The notes under the pieces are model-generated. The model was given only the letters and a program-made list of their open reading frames with translations. It was not told the DNA's origin and did no database searches. A stretch of DNA of 64,000 nucleotides from contig NZ_BCXG01000010.1 of NCBI RefSeq assembly GCF_001894985.1, positions 1 to 64,000 of the forward strand, given 5' to 3'. Positions 1 to 12,022 of the stretch are shown here, piece after piece. This DNA is from Rhodococcus tukisamuensis NBRC 100609. Lineage in GTDB: Bacteria > Actinomycetota > Actinomycetes > Mycobacteriales > Mycobacteriaceae. Positions within the stretch are counted from its first letter, which is position 1. The number at the start of each line of letters is the position of its first letter. Both the position numbers and the translations under genes were made by a program.

Positions 1-31
1 AGACAACACACAGATACCCTTTTCCCCCGCT

Positions 32-57
32 GGCACACCCGATTTGTCGGGTGTGCC
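32..57 (+). other. Stem-loop in 23S-5S spacer
   Basis: A perfect 11-bp inverted repeat (32-42 against 47-57, four-base loop) lies in the DNA just before the 5S gene. It is presumably part of the rRNA spacer transcript and may be a processing stem. The 23S gene itself is outside the window. Confidence 0.5.
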
Positions 58-96
58 GGTCCGGGCGGGGAGAGGGGTGTGTGACAGTTTCACAGA

Positions 97-215
97 GTTA
101 CGGCGGCCATAGCGGAGGGGAAACGCCCGGTCCCATTCCGAACCCGGAAGCTAAGCCCTCCAGCGCCGATGGTACTGCACTCGACAGGGTGTGGGAGAGT
201 AGGACACCGCCGTAC
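97..215 (+). rRNA. rrf: 5S ribosomal RNA
   Basis: About 118 bases match the actinobacterial 5S consensus. The terminal helix pairs 99-106 with 207-214, and the internal segments CCCATTCCGAACCCGGAAG and GGTACTGC are conserved in loops B/C and the E-loop region. It is the last gene of an rRNA operon entering from the left and is followed at once by an intrinsic terminator. The exact ends are uncertain by two or three bases. Confidence 0.95.
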
Positions 216-226
216 AATCGTTACCG

Positions 227-265
227 AAAGGGGACCCGACATACTGGGTCCCCTTTCGTGTTTTC
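227..265 (+). terminator. Intrinsic terminator of rRNA operon
   Basis: An 11-bp perfect stem (227-237 with 246-256, eight-base loop) ends in CTTT and is followed by a T-rich tail (CGTGTTTT). The position directly after the 5S gene fits termination of the rRNA transcript. Confidence 0.85.
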
Positions 266-295
266 TCAAGCGTATGTTGTCTTAAAGGAGATGCT

Positions 296-1240
296 GTGTC
301 GGACAACAACGATGATCGTCGTTCGTATGGGAACGGCGGTTCTGATCGTGGTCGCTCGGGCGAGAACCGCGGCGGCAACGCCGGCGGCCCCCGTGGCGGC
401 CGAACCGGTGGCCCCCGAGGCAACACCGGTGGCGGTCCCCGTGGCGGGAGCGGCGCAGGCCGCCCAGACCGTCGTGGTGACGGACCGCCGAGGCGTCGTG
501 GCGGCGAGGGCAGTTTCGGTCCGCCCCCGCGCGACGGTGGCGCGTACGCCGAGCGTCGCGCTCCGCGCCCCGAAGAGCCGGACCTTCCCGAGGACGTGCA
601 GGCCGGCGAGCTCGACCCGACCGTGCGTCGGGACCTGCTGAGCCTGGACAAGTCCAATGCGAACGCAGTCGCCCGTCACCTGGTGATGGCAGGCAAGCTG
701 ATCGAGGACGACCCGCGTCTGGCCCTCGCGCACGCCCGGGCCGCCCGGCAGCGTGCCGGCCGGGTCGCCGTGGTCCGTGAGACGGCCGGCATCACCGCGT
801 ACCACGCGGGCGAATGGGCCGAGGCGCTCTCCGAGCTGCGTGCCGCCCGCCGGATGGCAGGTGGACCCGGTCTGCTCGCCGTGATGGCCGACTGCGAACG
901 CGGTCTCGGTCGTCCGGAGCGGGCCATCGAGCTCGGTCGCAGCGAGGAAGCCCGCGCGCTCACGGGCGACGAGGCCACCGAGCTGCGGATCGTCGTGGCC
1001 GGCGCCCGGATGGACCTCGGCCAGTTCGACCAGGCCGTGGTCACGCTGCAGACGCCGGAACTCGACGCGTCCCAGTCCGGACCCACCGCCGCCCGCCTGT
1101 TCTACGCCTACGCCGACGCGCTGGTCGCGGCCGGTCGGGTGGAGGACGGCCTCAAGTGGTTCCTCAACTCGGCAGCGGCAGACCTCGACGGCGACACCGA
1201 CGCAGAGGACCGCGTGGCCGAGCTCTCGGGCGAACAGTGA
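296..1240 (+). CDS. Gly/Arg-rich TPR-repeat protein (Rv1691-like)
   Basis: This 314-aa protein starts at GTG 296, preceded by AAAGGAG at 284-290. Residues 1 to about 90 are a disordered Gly/Arg/Asn-rich tract with repeated PRGG/RGGR units. The rest is alpha-helical and TPR-like, with helices ending in A-G-x-W-x-E-A and R-x-E-x-A-I-E. A scaffold or RNA-associated role is possible, but no enzymatic motif is seen. It opens a block whose order matches M. tuberculosis Rv1691-Rv1699. Its stop overlaps the next start (GTGA), suggesting translational coupling with the HAD phosphatase. Function is unknown. Confidence 0.85.
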   Translation: MSDNNDDRRSYGNGGSDRGRSGENRGGNAGGPRGGRTGGPRGNTGGGPRGGSGAGRPDRRGDGPPRRRGGEGSFGPPPRDGGAYAERRAPRPEEPDLPEDVQAGELDPTVRRDLLSLDKSNANAVARHLVMAGKLIEDDPRLALAHARAARQRAGRVAVVRETAGITAYHAGEWAEALSELRAARRMAGGPGLLAVMADCERGLGRPERAIELGRSEEARALTGDEATELRIVVAGARMDLGQFDQAVVTLQTPELDASQSGPTAARLFYAYADALVAAGRVEDGLKWFLNSAAADLDGDTDAEDRVAELSGEQ

Positions 1241-2256
1241 CCTCTGGGTCCTCGACCACCGAGAACGACCGGTCCCTGCGGCAGCGTCACGACGTCCTGC
1301 TGCTGGACCTGGACGGCACCGTCTACCAGGGCGCCGAGGCGATCCCGGGCGCTCGGGAGGCGTTGGAGACCGGCGAGAGCCGGTTGTTCTACGTCACCAA
1401 CAACGCGAGCCGGAGCCCCGCGTCCGTCGCCGCGCACCTGCGTGAACTGGGTTTCGCGGCCACCGAGGACGAGGTCGTGACCAGCTCGCAGTCCGGCGCC
1501 CGGTTGGTTGCCGAACATGTCGCCGCAGGGTCGGCGGTGCTGGTCGTCGGGACCGAGGCCCTGGCCGACGAGGTGCGGCAGGTCGGCCTCGTGCCGGTCC
1601 GCCGGTTCGAGGACGGCCCTGCGGCCGTCGTCCACGGGCACTCGACCGAGACGAACTGGTCGATCCTGGCCGAGGCCACCCTGGCGATCCGGGCGGGTGC
1701 CGTCTGGGTCGCCACCAATGTCGACACCACCCTGCCCACCGAGCGCGGTCTGTGCCCCGGCAACGGCGCGCTGGTCGCGGCGGTGCGGGCGGCAACCGAC
1801 CGCGAACCGCTGGTGGCCGGCAAGCCGGCCCGACCGCTGATGGACGACGCCCTGCGCCGCAGCGGCGCCGTCAACGCGCTGGTGGTGGGCGACCGGATCG
1901 ACACCGACATCGCCGGTGCCAACGCCGTCGGGCTGGAATCGCTGCTCGTGCTGAGCGGGGTGAGTCGTCCGACGGACCTGCTGCGTGCGCCGCTCGGGCA
2001 CCGGCCGACGTACCTGGCCATGGAACTTGCGGCGCTGGACCGGCCCGCCGAGGACCTGGCGATCGCCCCGCACCCCGGTGTCACGGTCCGTCGCGACGGC
2101 GGAACCCTGGTCGTGGCCTGCGATCCGACCGGGTCCGCGGACCGCGCCGCCGTCCTGCGTGCGGTGCTGTTCGCCGCCTGGGAGGGCCCCGAGGTGACCG
2201 ACCTGCGCGGTGAGGACCCGCTCGCGGTCGAGGTCGTCGCAGACCTGCTCGGCTGA
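1237..2256 (+). CDS. HAD-superfamily phosphatase, NagD type (Rv1692-like)
   Basis: The 339-aa protein starts at GTG 1237 inside the stop of the TPR gene; an open frame further upstream is not part of it. All HAD motifs are visible: motif I DLDGTVY near residue 24, motif II YVTNNAS, motif III lysine in VAGKPARP, and motif IV VVGDRIDTDIAGA. The NagD-type cap suggests a cytoplasmic phosphatase for small phosphorylated substrates. Mycobacterial Rv1692 has been described as a glycerol-phosphate phosphatase, so the same role is inferred. The C-terminal ~90 residues are an extra domain. Confidence 0.9.
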   Translation: MTSGSSTTENDRSLRQRHDVLLLDLDGTVYQGAEAIPGAREALETGESRLFYVTNNASRSPASVAAHLRELGFAATEDEVVTSSQSGARLVAEHVAAGSAVLVVGTEALADEVRQVGLVPVRRFEDGPAAVVHGHSTETNWSILAEATLAIRAGAVWVATNVDTTLPTERGLCPGNGALVAAVRAATDREPLVAGKPARPLMDDALRRSGAVNALVVGDRIDTDIAGANAVGLESLLVLSGVSRPTDLLRAPLGHRPTYLAMELAALDRPAEDLAIAPHPGVTVRRDGGTLVVACDPTGSADRAAVLRAVLFAAWEGPEVTDLRGEDPLAVEVVADLLG

Positions 2257-2317
2257 CCGCCCCGCGCCACGAGTCGGTGTGCGCGAGTGTGGGGCGCATC
2301 GACTAGCGTTGACGGCG

Positions 2318-2545
2318 ATGAGTACGCCGATTCCCCGTCCCGGGCAACACCTGCCGGGCCCGCCGCCGACTGTCGACCCCGCCCGGATCCATGCGGAGGT
2401 CGACGAGCTGCTGGCCGGTCTCGACACGGCCTCGGCCGTTCACGACGATCCGACCGGTCTGGGCCAGCTGCCCCGGCAGGCACATCTGCTCGAGCAGGCG
2501 CACGACGTGTTGGTCCAGGCGCTCGCAACCGTGGACAAGATCTGA
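2318..2545 (+). CDS. Small conserved protein (Rv1693-like)
   Basis: A 75-aa protein starts at ATG 2318. Its Pro-rich N-terminus is followed by one acidic/amphipathic helix region containing DELLAGLD and LEQAHDVL. No catalytic motif is visible. It sits between the phosphatase and tlyA, one base before the tlyA start, as in mycobacteria. A TAGCGT element at 2304-2309 lies nine bases before the start and could be a -10 box for a very short leader. Function is unknown. Confidence 0.75.
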   Translation: MSTPIPRPGQHLPGPPPTVDPARIHAEVDELLAGLDTASAVHDDPTGLGQLPRQAHLLEQAHDVLVQALATVDKI

Positions 2546-2546
2546 C

Positions 2547-3362
2547 GTGGCCAGGCGAGCACGCGTCGACGCCGAGTTGGTTCGGCGGGGGATGGCGCGA
2601 TCCAGAGAACATGCGGCGCAACTGATCTCCGACGGCAGGGTGCTGATCGCCGGGTCGGTCGCCGTCAAGCCCGCGACCGCCGTCGAGGCCGGCACCCCGC
2701 TGCTGGTCACCGACGAGGTCGACGAGGTGTCCTGGGCGTCGCGCGGCGCGCACAAGCTTCTCGGCGCACTCGAGGCCTTCGAACCGCTCGGCCTGTCCGT
2801 CGACGGCAAACGCTGCCTCGACGCCGGCGCGTCCACCGGCGGCTTCACCGACGTCCTGCTCAGCCGCGGGGCGCGCGAGGTGGTCGCGGTCGACGTCGGA
2901 TACGGCCAGCTGGTGTGGCGCCTGCAGTCCGACGACCGGGTCACCGTGGTCGACCGCACCAACGTCCGGTCCCTGGAGGCCGATCAGATCGACGGTCAGG
3001 TGGACGTCGTGGTCGCCGACCTGTCGTTCATCTCGCTCAAACTGGTGCTGGGTGCGTTCGTGGCCTGTGCGGCCGACGGCGCCGACCTGGTGCCGATGGT
3101 CAAGCCGCAGTTCGAGGTCGGCAAGGACCGCGTCGGCTCGGGCGGCGTCGTGCGTGATCCGGCGCTGCGGGTGGAGGCGGTCCACGAGGTGTCCCTCGCG
3201 GCTGATGCGCTCGGTCTGCGGACCCTCGGTGTGGTGGCCAGTCCGCTGCCCGGGCCGTCCGGCAACGTGGAGTACTTCCTGTGGCTGCGCAAGCAGGCCG
3301 AGCCGGGAGTGGAGTCGGTGCGTGAGGTCATCGAGCGTGCGGTGCAGGACGGCCCGCAGTGA
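2547..3362 (+). CDS. tlyA: TlyA rRNA 2'-O-methyltransferase
   Basis: The 271-aa product starts at GTG 2547, giving the expected N-terminus [11 protein letters not shown]. An S4 RNA-binding domain (about residues 1-60) precedes an FtsJ-like SAM methyltransferase fold with the SAM loop [12 protein letters not shown] and the DLSFIS strand. TlyA methylates 2'-O positions of 16S and 23S rRNA, and its loss gives capreomycin/viomycin resistance in mycobacteria. Length matches the 268-aa M. tuberculosis protein. It overlaps nadK by GTGA. Membrane-damaging activity reported for some homologs is not evident from the sequence. Confidence 0.93.
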   Translation: MARRARVDAELVRRGMARSREHAAQLISDGRVLIAGSVAVKPATAVEAGTPLLVTDEVDEVSWASRGAHKLLGALEAFEPLGLSVDGKRCLDAGASTGGFTDVLLSRGAREVVAVDVGYGQLVWRLQSDDRVTVVDRTNVRSLEADQIDGQVDVVVADLSFISLKLVLGAFVACAADGADLVPMVKPQFEVGKDRVGSGGVVRDPALRVEAVHEVSLAADALGLRTLGVVASPLPGPSGNVEYFLWLRKQAEPGVESVREVIERAVQDGPQ

Positions 3363-4357
3363 CTTCGGCACCGGAAGGGCAGCGTCAGGAAAGGGAAGGG
3401 CAGAGCCCGGAACGGGAGATCCTGGTCGTCGCGCACACCGGCCGCGCGGAGGTCACCGCGACCGCGCGCCGGGTCGCCGCGATCTTCGAGCAGGCCGGCA
3501 TCGGGCTGCGACTGCTCGCGAACGAGGTCGACCGGACCAGTCCGGTCGGTGCCCCCGACGAGTCCACCGCATCGGACGTGGACCTGACCATCGTCGAGGC
3601 CGGCCCCGCGGCCGCTGCCGGTTGTGAACTGGTGCTGGTGCTCGGCGGCGACGGCACCTTCCTGCGTGGGGCCGAACTGGCCCGCGAGGCCGGGATCCCG
3701 GTGCTCGGAATCAACCTGGGGCGCATCGGTTTTCTCGCCGAGACCGAGGCCGAGCATCTCGAGGAGGCCCTCGCTCTCGTGGTCCGCCGGGAGTACCGGG
3801 TGGAACACCGGATGACGCTCGACGTGACCGTCCGGGTCGACGACAAGGTGGTCGGCCGCGGCTGGGCGCTCAACGAGGCGAGCATCGAGAACGTTTCCCG
3901 GCTCGGCGTGCTCGAGGTGGTGCTCGAGGTCGACGGCCGACCGGTCTCCTCGTTCGGCTGCGACGGCGTGCTCGTCGCCACGCCGACCGGGTCCACCGCC
4001 TACGCGTTCTCCGCGGGCGGGCCGGTGGTGTGGCCGGAACTCGAAGCGCTACTGGTGATTCCGAGCAACGCACACGCGTTGTTCGCGCGGCCGCTGGTGA
4101 CCAGTCCCGAGTCGCTGATCGCGATCGAGACGTTCTCCGAGGGGCACGACGGTCTGGTGTTCTGCGACGGCAGCCGGACGCTGTCGCTGCCGGCCGGCGG
4201 CCGGGTCGAGGTGGTGCGTGGTCAGCACCCGGTGAAGTGGATCCTGTTGGACTCTGCGCCCTTCGCCGACCGGATGGTGCGCAAGTTTGCGCTGCCGGTC
4301 AAGGGGTGGCGCGGCCGCCGGACCGATGGGGAAGGGGACGGTGCGCATGCTCGCTGA
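3359..4357 (+). CDS. nadK: NAD kinase
   Basis: This 332-aa cytoplasmic enzyme phosphorylates NAD to NADP. The diagnostic GGDGTFLR motif is near residue 97, followed by the ALNEASIEN substrate loop and [15 protein letters not shown], all invariant in ATP/polyphosphate NAD kinases. The GTG start at 3359 overlaps the tlyA stop. The protein is slightly longer than the mycobacterial enzyme because of an N-terminal Glu/Arg-rich segment. It overlaps the recN start by 11 bases. Confidence 0.95.
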   Translation: MTSAPEGQRQEREGQSPEREILVVAHTGRAEVTATARRVAAIFEQAGIGLRLLANEVDRTSPVGAPDESTASDVDLTIVEAGPAAAAGCELVLVLGGDGTFLRGAELAREAGIPVLGINLGRIGFLAETEAEHLEEALALVVRREYRVEHRMTLDVTVRVDDKVVGRGWALNEASIENVSRLGVLEVVLEVDGRPVSSFGCDGVLVATPTGSTAYAFSAGGPVVWPELEALLVIPSNAHALFARPLVTSPESLIAIETFSEGHDGLVFCDGSRTLSLPAGGRVEVVRGQHPVKWILLDSAPFADRMVRKFALPVKGWRGRRTDGEGDGAHAR

Positions 4358-6128
4358 GATCCGGATCGACGGCCTGGGCGTCATCTCGCAGGCGAGCGCC
4401 CAGTTCCACGAGGGTCTCACCGTCCTCACGGGTGAGACGGGCGCGGGCAAGACGATGGTGGTGACCAGCCTGCACCTGCTCAGCGGCGCCCGTGCCGATG
4501 CCGGACGGGTCCGCCAGGGCGCGGCGCGGGCCGTCGTGGAGGGCCGGTTCTCCACCGCGAACACCTCGACGAGGGCCGCCGAGGAGGTCGACCGGCTGCT
4601 CGAGTCGACCGGTGCGGAACGCGACGAGGACGGCACCGTCATCGCGGTCCGCACCGTGAGCAGCGACGGCCGTTCCCGGGCGCACCTCGGCGGTCGCAGC
4701 GTGCCGGCGGGCGCGCTCGCGGAGCTCACCGCGCCGCTGTTGACCGTGCACGGACAGAACGACCAGCTCCGGCTGCAGCGACCAGACCAGCAGCGCCAGG
4801 CGCTCGATGCGTTCGGGGGCGCCGCGATCGGCTTCCTGCTCGACAAGTACCGGTCCCTGCGCGCGCAGTGGGTCGAGGCCCGCGACGAGCTCATCGAGCG
4901 CACCCGCAGCGGCCGCGAACTCGCGCAGGAGGTCGACCGGCTCGAGTTCGCGCTGAACGAGATCGACTCCGTCGCACCGCAACCCGGCGAGGACGTCGAC
5001 ATCGTCGCGAATGTGCGCCGGCTGACCGACCTCGACTCGCTGCGCAGCGCGGCGGCCGCCGCGCAGGCGGCTCTGGTCGGTGGCGCCGACGCGGAGCTCG
5101 GCGGCGACACCGGATCGGAGGCGGCCGGAGCGCTGGACCTGCTCGGCGAGGCCCGCGCCCGGATCGAGTCGTCCGACGACCAGCAGCTGACCGTGCTCGG
5201 GCCCCGGCTGGCCGAGGCGATCACCGTGCTCACCGACGTCTCGTCGGACCTGGCGGGGTACCTTGCGGACCTGCCGTCCGACCCCGGCGCGCTCGACACC
5301 CTGCTCGGCAGGCAGGCGGAACTGAAGTCCCTCACCCGCAAGTACGCCGCGGACGTGGACGGCGTGCTGGAGTGGGCCGCCCAGGCCCGGGACCGGCTGT
5401 CGCGGATCGACGTCTCCGCCGACGCGCTGGCCGCGCTGACGGCCCGCGTCGAGGAGACCGCGGCCGCGCTCGCGGCCGCCGCGAGCGCGCTGAGCAAGGC
5501 CCGGGCCAAGGCGTCCGTCAAGCTCGGCAAGGCGGTCACCGCCGAACTGGCCGGCCTGGCCATGGGCAAGGCACGGCTCGAGGTCGCGGTGCGCCCGATC
5601 CCCGCCGGCCCCCAGGACACCGCGCCGCTGACGGTGGACGGTCAGGAGGTGCACGCCGGCTCGGCCGGCGTCGACGAGGTCGAGTTCCGGCTCGCCGCGC
5701 ACAGCGGCGCGACGCCCCTGCCGATCAGCCGCAGCGCGTCGGGCGGTGAGCTCTCGCGGGTGATGTTGGCGCTCGAGGTGGTGCTGGCGGGGGCGGAGTC
5801 CGGCGCGACCATGGTCTTCGACGAGGTCGACGCCGGGGTGGGCGGCCGGGCCGCCGTGGAGATCGGCCGCCGCCTGGCCCGTCTCGCACGCACCCACCAG
5901 GTCATCGTCGTGACGCACCTGCCGCAGGTCGCGGCCTACGCCGACACCCACCTGGTGGTGGACAAGGTGGACGGGGGTAAGGGTGCCGACAGCGGCGTGC
6001 GGACCCTCACCGACGAGCAGCGGGTGGTCGAACTGGCCCGGATGCTCGCCGGCCTCGACGACACCGAGACCGGCCGGGCGCACGCGGAGGAGTTGCTGGC
6101 GACCGCCATGGCCGACCGGGCGGGGTAG
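4347..6128 (+). CDS. recN: DNA repair protein RecN
   Basis: The 593-aa SMC-like ATPase acts in double-strand-break repair. Walker A is GETGAGKT near residue 32. The ABC signature region [14 protein letters not shown] is near residue 470, with Walker [13 protein letters not shown] just after it, and a long Ala/Glu-rich coiled-coil middle separates them. I chose ATG 4347 ([11 protein letters not shown]), which aligns with RecN N-termini. ATG 4326 and GTG 4341 are in-frame alternatives. It lies within the nadK operon. Confidence 0.94.
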   Translation: MLAEIRIDGLGVISQASAQFHEGLTVLTGETGAGKTMVVTSLHLLSGARADAGRVRQGAARAVVEGRFSTANTSTRAAEEVDRLLESTGAERDEDGTVIAVRTVSSDGRSRAHLGGRSVPAGALAELTAPLLTVHGQNDQLRLQRPDQQRQALDAFGGAAIGFLLDKYRSLRAQWVEARDELIERTRSGRELAQEVDRLEFALNEIDSVAPQPGEDVDIVANVRRLTDLDSLRSAAAAAQAALVGGADAELGGDTGSEAAGALDLLGEARARIESSDDQQLTVLGPRLAEAITVLTDVSSDLAGYLADLPSDPGALDTLLGRQAELKSLTRKYAADVDGVLEWAAQARDRLSRIDVSADALAALTARVEETAAALAAAASALSKARAKASVKLGKAVTAELAGLAMGKARLEVAVRPIPAGPQDTAPLTVDGQEVHAGSAGVDEVEFRLAAHSGATPLPISRSASGGELSRVMLALEVVLAGAESGATMVFDEVDAGVGGRAAVEIGRRLARLARTHQVIVVTHLPQVAAYADTHLVVDKVDGGKGADSGVRTLTDEQRVVELARMLAGLDDTETGRAHAEELLATAMADRAG

Positions 6129-6248
6129 CCGGGCGCCGCCGCGCGGCGGCACCCGCATCGGGCGCACTTCGCCGGGCGGCGCCCCGACCAGGAGTTGCTT
6201 CGGCGCGCCTCCGTGGGTGAAGGCCCGCGCGGCGTCATGATCGAAGTC

Positions 6249-7433
6249 ATGAAGATGCCCGCTCTGTTGTCACGAAACACCGAATCGCTGCCGGGAACGA
6301 CCGGCATCGCCAGGGTTGACCGCAACACGGCGAAGCTGTTGCGCCGCGTCGGCCCGGGCGACATCGTCGTCCTCGACGAGCTGGACCTGGACCGCGTCAC
6401 CGCGGACGCGCTGGTCGCGGCGGGGGTGACGGCCGTCGTCAACGCGTCGCCGTCGATCTCCGGGCGCTACCCGAACCTGGGACCCGAGGTGATCGTCGCG
6501 AACGGCATCATCCTGGTCGACTCCGCCGGCGAGGAGGTGTTCAAGAAGGTCAAGGACGGCGCCAAGGTGCGTCTGCACGAGGGCGGCGTCTACGCCGGCG
6601 AACGCCGCCTCGCCAAGGGCACCGAGCAGAGCGAGGCGGAGATCTCCGACCTCATGATCGAGGCGAAGACCGGCCTGGTCGACCACCTCGAGGCCTTCTC
6701 GGGCAACACCATCGAGTTCATCCGGACCGAGAGTCCGCTGCTGATCGACGGCGTCGGCGTGCCCGACATCGAGGTGGACCTGCAGGACCGGCACGTGGTG
6801 ATCGTCGCGGACGGCGCGGACCACGTCGCGGACCTGAAGAACCTCAAGCCGTTCATCAAGGAGTACTCGCCGATCCTGATCGGCGTCGGGGCGGGCGCGG
6901 ACGCGCTCACCAGCGCCGGCTACCGGCCCGACCTCATCGTCGGCGACCCCGACGAGATCACCGCCGACACCCTCAAGTCCGGCGCCGAGGTGGTCCTGCC
7001 CGCGGACCCGGACGGGCACGCGCAGGGCCTCGAACGGATCCAGGACCTCGGCATCGGCGCGATGACCTTCCCGGCGTCCTGCGCGCCCGCGGACCTCGCG
7101 CTGCTGCTCGCCGACCACCACGGGGCCTCGCTGATCGTCACCGTCGGCTCGACCGTCTCGCTCGACGAGTTCTTCGACCGCGGACGCCGGGACAGCAACC
7201 CGGCCGCGTTCATGACCCGGCTCAAGGTCGGATCGAAGCTGGTCGACTCGAAGGCGGTCGCGACGCTCTACCGCAGTCGCGTCTCCGGCGCGGCGATCGC
7301 GCTGCTGGTGCTCGCCGCCCTCACCGCGGTCATCGTGGCCCTGGTGGTCTCGAACGTCGGCGGCGAGGCGTGGGACTGGTGTGTCCAGACGTGGAACAGC
7401 TTCGCGCTCTGGGTCCAGGGAATGGTCAAGTGA
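6249..7433 (+). CDS. steA: SteA-like cell-division/cell-wall membrane protein (Rv1697 homolog)
   Basis: The 394-aa protein begins MKMPALLSRNT; ATG 6237 is an in-frame alternative. It has a thiamin-pyrophosphokinase-like fold with motifs SGRYPNLGP, FKKVKDGAKV and VGDPDEI, and one C-terminal membrane helix (AIALLVLAALTAVIVALVV, about residues 340-365). In Corynebacterium the SteA-SteB pair controls septal cell-wall hydrolysis through RipA. The length matches Rv1697. It overlaps steB by GTGA, as expected for a functional pair. Confidence 0.9.
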   Translation: MKMPALLSRNTESLPGTTGIARVDRNTAKLLRRVGPGDIVVLDELDLDRVTADALVAAGVTAVVNASPSISGRYPNLGPEVIVANGIILVDSAGEEVFKKVKDGAKVRLHEGGVYAGERRLAKGTEQSEAEISDLMIEAKTGLVDHLEAFSGNTIEFIRTESPLLIDGVGVPDIEVDLQDRHVVIVADGADHVADLKNLKPFIKEYSPILIGVGAGADALTSAGYRPDLIVGDPDEITADTLKSGAEVVLPADPDGHAQGLERIQDLGIGAMTFPASCAPADLALLLADHHGASLIVTVGSTVSLDEFFDRGRRDSNPAAFMTRLKVGSKLVDSKAVATLYRSRVSGAAIALLVLAALTAVIVALVVSNVGGEAWDWCVQTWNSFALWVQGMVK

Positions 7434-8380
7434 TCTCTGCTCGTCAGCACGCGATCTCCCTCGCCGCGGTCTTCCTGGCACTGGCCGTCGGTGTGGTGCT
7501 CGGCTCGGGCACCCTCTCCGGCGGCCTCCTCTCGGGTCTGCGCGACGACAAGTCCGACCTGCAGAACCAGGTGAACGCACTGCACGACACGAACAACCAG
7601 CAGGCCGAGCAGCTGACCGCGGCGGACAACTTCGACGCCGCGATCTCCGGCCGGGCCGTCCGCGACGCCCTCGGTCAGCGCTCCGTGGTCTTGGTGACCA
7701 CCCCGGACGCCGACCCCGGCGACCTCGACGCCGTGACCCAGCTGATCGGCGCGGCCGGCGGATCGGTGACCGGCCGGGTCTCGCTGACCGACTCCTTCGT
7801 CGACGCGGCGAACAGCGACCAACTGCGCACCACCGTCACCAACGTGATCCCCGCCGGGGTCCAGCTCCGGACCGGCGCCGTCGACCAGGGCAGCCTCGCC
7901 GGTGACCTGCTCGGCTCGGTGCTGCTGCTCAACGCGCAGACCGCACAGCCGCAGAGCACCCCGGAGGAGCTCACGCTGGCCCTCGAGGCGCTGCGCGCCG
8001 GCGGCTTCGTCGGCTACGACAACGGCGCGGTCGCGCCCGCCCAGCTGGCACTGGTGCTGACCGGTTCCGGTGCCGCCGACGGCGCGGCATCCGGCAACCG
8101 CGGGTCGATCGTCGCCCGGTTCGCCGGCGCACTCGACGCGCGTGGCGCGGGCACCGTGCTGGCCGGGCGGCCCGACTCGGCGGTCGGCAACGGACCCGTC
8201 GCCGTCACCCGCTCCGACACCGCGCTGTCGACCGGCGTCACCACCGTCGACAACGTGGACCGCGAGTCCGGCCGGATCACGACGGTGCTGGGCCTGCAGG
8301 AGCAGCTCAGCGGACACGCCGGCCGGTACGGCACCGGGCCCAACGCGACCGCGGTGACGGTCGGCGCGACGGTCGGCTGA
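7430..8380 (+). CDS. steB: SteB/MctB-family envelope protein (Rv1698 homolog)
   Basis: The 316-aa protein starts at GTG 7430. An N-terminal signal anchor (AISLAAVFLALAVGVVLGSG) is followed by a coiled coil (residues ~35-65) and an extracytoplasmic alpha/beta domain. The family has been described as the mycobacterial channel/copper protein MctB and as SteB, partner of SteA in daughter-cell separation. The coupling to steA here favours the SteB role. The C-terminal 40 residues are Gly/Ala/Thr-rich. Confidence 0.87.
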   Translation: MISARQHAISLAAVFLALAVGVVLGSGTLSGGLLSGLRDDKSDLQNQVNALHDTNNQQAEQLTAADNFDAAISGRAVRDALGQRSVVLVTTPDADPGDLDAVTQLIGAAGGSVTGRVSLTDSFVDAANSDQLRTTVTNVIPAGVQLRTGAVDQGSLAGDLLGSVLLLNAQTAQPQSTPEELTLALEALRAGGFVGYDNGAVAPAQLALVLTGSGAADGAASGNRGSIVARFAGALDARGAGTVLAGRPDSAVGNGPVAVTRSDTALSTGVTTVDNVDRESGRITTVLGLQEQLSGHAGRYGTGPNATAVTVGATVG

Positions 8381-10306
<1,926 letters not shown>

Positions 10307-10316
10307 CCCACCCGCG

Positions 10317-10958
10317 ATGAGTCGGCCCGGCGAGCACGAGTTCGAGACCCACGACACCCGCACCGCGTACGAGGGCGCGATCTTCGCGGTGCGGGTGGAC
10401 CGGGTCGCCATGCCGGGCGGCACCGCCGCGCTCCGCGACGTCGTGGAGCACTACGGCGCGGTCGCGGTGGTCGCGGTCGACGAGCGGGATCGGCTGGTGC
10501 TGGTCAACCAGTACCGCCATCCCGTGGGCCGGCGGCTGTGGGAGCTGCCCGCCGGCCTGCTCGACGAGCCGGGCGAGGACCCGCTCGACGCCGCCCGCCG
10601 CGAGCTGGCGGAGGAGACCGGCCTCGCCGCAGAGCACTGGTCGGTACTGGTGGACGTCGCGGTGAGCCCGGGATTCACCGACGAGGTGGTGCGGGTGTAC
10701 CTCGCGACCGCGCTGCACGAGGTGGAGCGGCCGGACCCCAGCGACGAGGAGGCCGACCTCGAGATCTGCCGGGTGCCGGTCGCGGACGCGGTCGACCGCG
10801 CACTGTCCGGTGAGATCGTGAACGCGACCGCGCTCTCGGGCATCCTGGCGCTGGCCGCGGCCCGCGCCCGGGACGGCCGGGAAGCGACCGGCCGGCCGGC
10901 CGACGCGCCGTGGGCGGACCGGCCGGAGGCGTTCGCGCGGCGTCGCCACGGCGGCTGA
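10317..10958 (+). CDS. NUDIX hydrolase, ADP-ribose pyrophosphatase type (Rv1700-like)
   Basis: The 213-aa enzyme has a complete Nudix box: [18 protein letters not shown] followed by AEETGL. The preceding [15 protein letters not shown] matches the ADP-ribose hydrolase subfamily. It probably cleaves ADP-ribose or related nucleoside diphosphates. It lies 10 bases after pyrG and directly before xerD, as in mycobacteria. The last 30 residues are Arg/Ala/Pro-rich and probably disordered. Confidence 0.9.
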   Translation: MSRPGEHEFETHDTRTAYEGAIFAVRVDRVAMPGGTAALRDVVEHYGAVAVVAVDERDRLVLVNQYRHPVGRRLWELPAGLLDEPGEDPLDAARRELAEETGLAAEHWSVLVDVAVSPGFTDEVVRVYLATALHEVERPDPSDEEADLEICRVPVADAVDRALSGEIVNATALSGILALAAARARDGREATGRPADAPWADRPEAFARRRHGG

Positions 10959-10959
10959 G

Positions 10960-11883
10960 GTGCTCGCCGACCAGGTCGCCGGCTACCTCGACCACCTCGC
11001 GGTGGAACGCGGGGTGGCGGAGAACACCCTCAGCTCCTACCGGCGGGACCTGCGCCGGTACCAGGAGTTCCTCGGCACGCGGCGCATCGACGACCTTGGC
11101 CGGGTTTCGGAACGGGACGTCAGCGACTTCGTGGTGGCGTTGCGGCGCGGCGACCGGGACGCGCAGGTGCGTCCCCTCGCGTCCAGTTCCGCGGCCCGCG
11201 CGCTGATCGCGGTGCGCGGCCTGCACAAGTTCGCGACGTTGGAGGGCATCGCGAACGTGGACGTCGCGCGGGCCGTGAAGCCGCCCGCGCCGGGCCAGCG
11301 GCTGCCCAAGTCGCTGCCGTTGGACCAGGTGATCGCGATGCTCGAGGCGACCGGCGGCCCGGACGCGTCGGACCAGGCGCGCGGGCTGCGCGACCGCGCC
11401 CTGCTCGAGGTGCTCTACTCCACCGGCGCCCGGATCTCCGAGGCCGTCGGCCTGGACATCGACGACGTCGACGGCGCGGACCGCGCGGTGTTGCTGCGCG
11501 GCAAGGGAGGCAAGGAGCGGGTGGTCCCGATCGGTCGGCCCGCGATCGCCGCGCTGGAGGCATACCTGGTGCGGGGGAGGCCCGCGCTGGTGTCCACCGG
11601 CGGACCCGCGATCTTCCTCAATGCGCGCGGCGGCCGGCTCTCACGGCAGAGCGCCTGGCAGGTGCTGCGTTCGGCGGCGGACCGGATCGGACTCGCCGAC
11701 GGGGTGTCACCGCACACGTTGCGGCACTCGTTCGCCACGCACCTGCTCGAGGGCGGCGCCGATGTCCGGGTGGTGCAGGAACTGCTCGGCCATGCGTCGG
11801 TGACCACCACGCAGATCTACACGCTCGTCACCGTCGGCTCGTTGCGTGAGGTCTGGGCAGGGGCGCACCCGCGGGCGAGGTGA
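10960..11883 (+). CDS. xerD: Tyrosine site-specific recombinase XerD
   Basis: The 307-aa enzyme resolves chromosome dimers at dif together with XerC. It has an N-terminal SAM-like core-binding domain and a C-terminal catalytic domain with the Arg in STGARISE, the Lys in [10 protein letters not shown], the [17 protein letters not shown] box, [12 protein letters not shown] and the tyrosine. The GTG start at 10960 follows the NUDIX stop by one base. Housekeeping synteny with Rv1701 argues against a mobile integrase. The usual YTHVT after the catalytic Tyr reads YTLVT here, a mild deviation. Confidence 0.92.
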   Translation: MLADQVAGYLDHLAVERGVAENTLSSYRRDLRRYQEFLGTRRIDDLGRVSERDVSDFVVALRRGDRDAQVRPLASSSAARALIAVRGLHKFATLEGIANVDVARAVKPPAPGQRLPKSLPLDQVIAMLEATGGPDASDQARGLRDRALLEVLYSTGARISEAVGLDIDDVDGADRAVLLRGKGGKERVVPIGRPAIAALEAYLVRGRPALVSTGGPAIFLNARGGRLSRQSAWQVLRSAADRIGLADGVSPHTLRHSFATHLLEGGADVRVVQELLGHASVTTTQIYTLVTVGSLREVWAGAHPRAR

Positions 11884-12022
11884 GCCGTCGTACCCGGTGA
11901 CGGGTCGGTGACGTTCGGAGGACACGGCCCGGAAAGCCCCGGGTCCCGCGGTGCCGTCGGCCTAGACTCCGCGCAGCGGTGAGCGGATCCCCGCGCTGCC
12001 GGACGAGCGTAAGGACATCCCG

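Noticed and set aside
1389-3371. 660-codon open frame on the minus strand
   Set aside because: It runs opposite to the HAD phosphatase and tlyA, which have full family motifs; its translation is Arg/Ser/Gly-rich with no family signature, typical of high-GC antisense frames.
10960-11883. Tyrosine recombinase as evidence of an integrated element
   Set aside because: Motifs and synteny fit housekeeping XerD; no att-like repeats or phage genes adjoin it.
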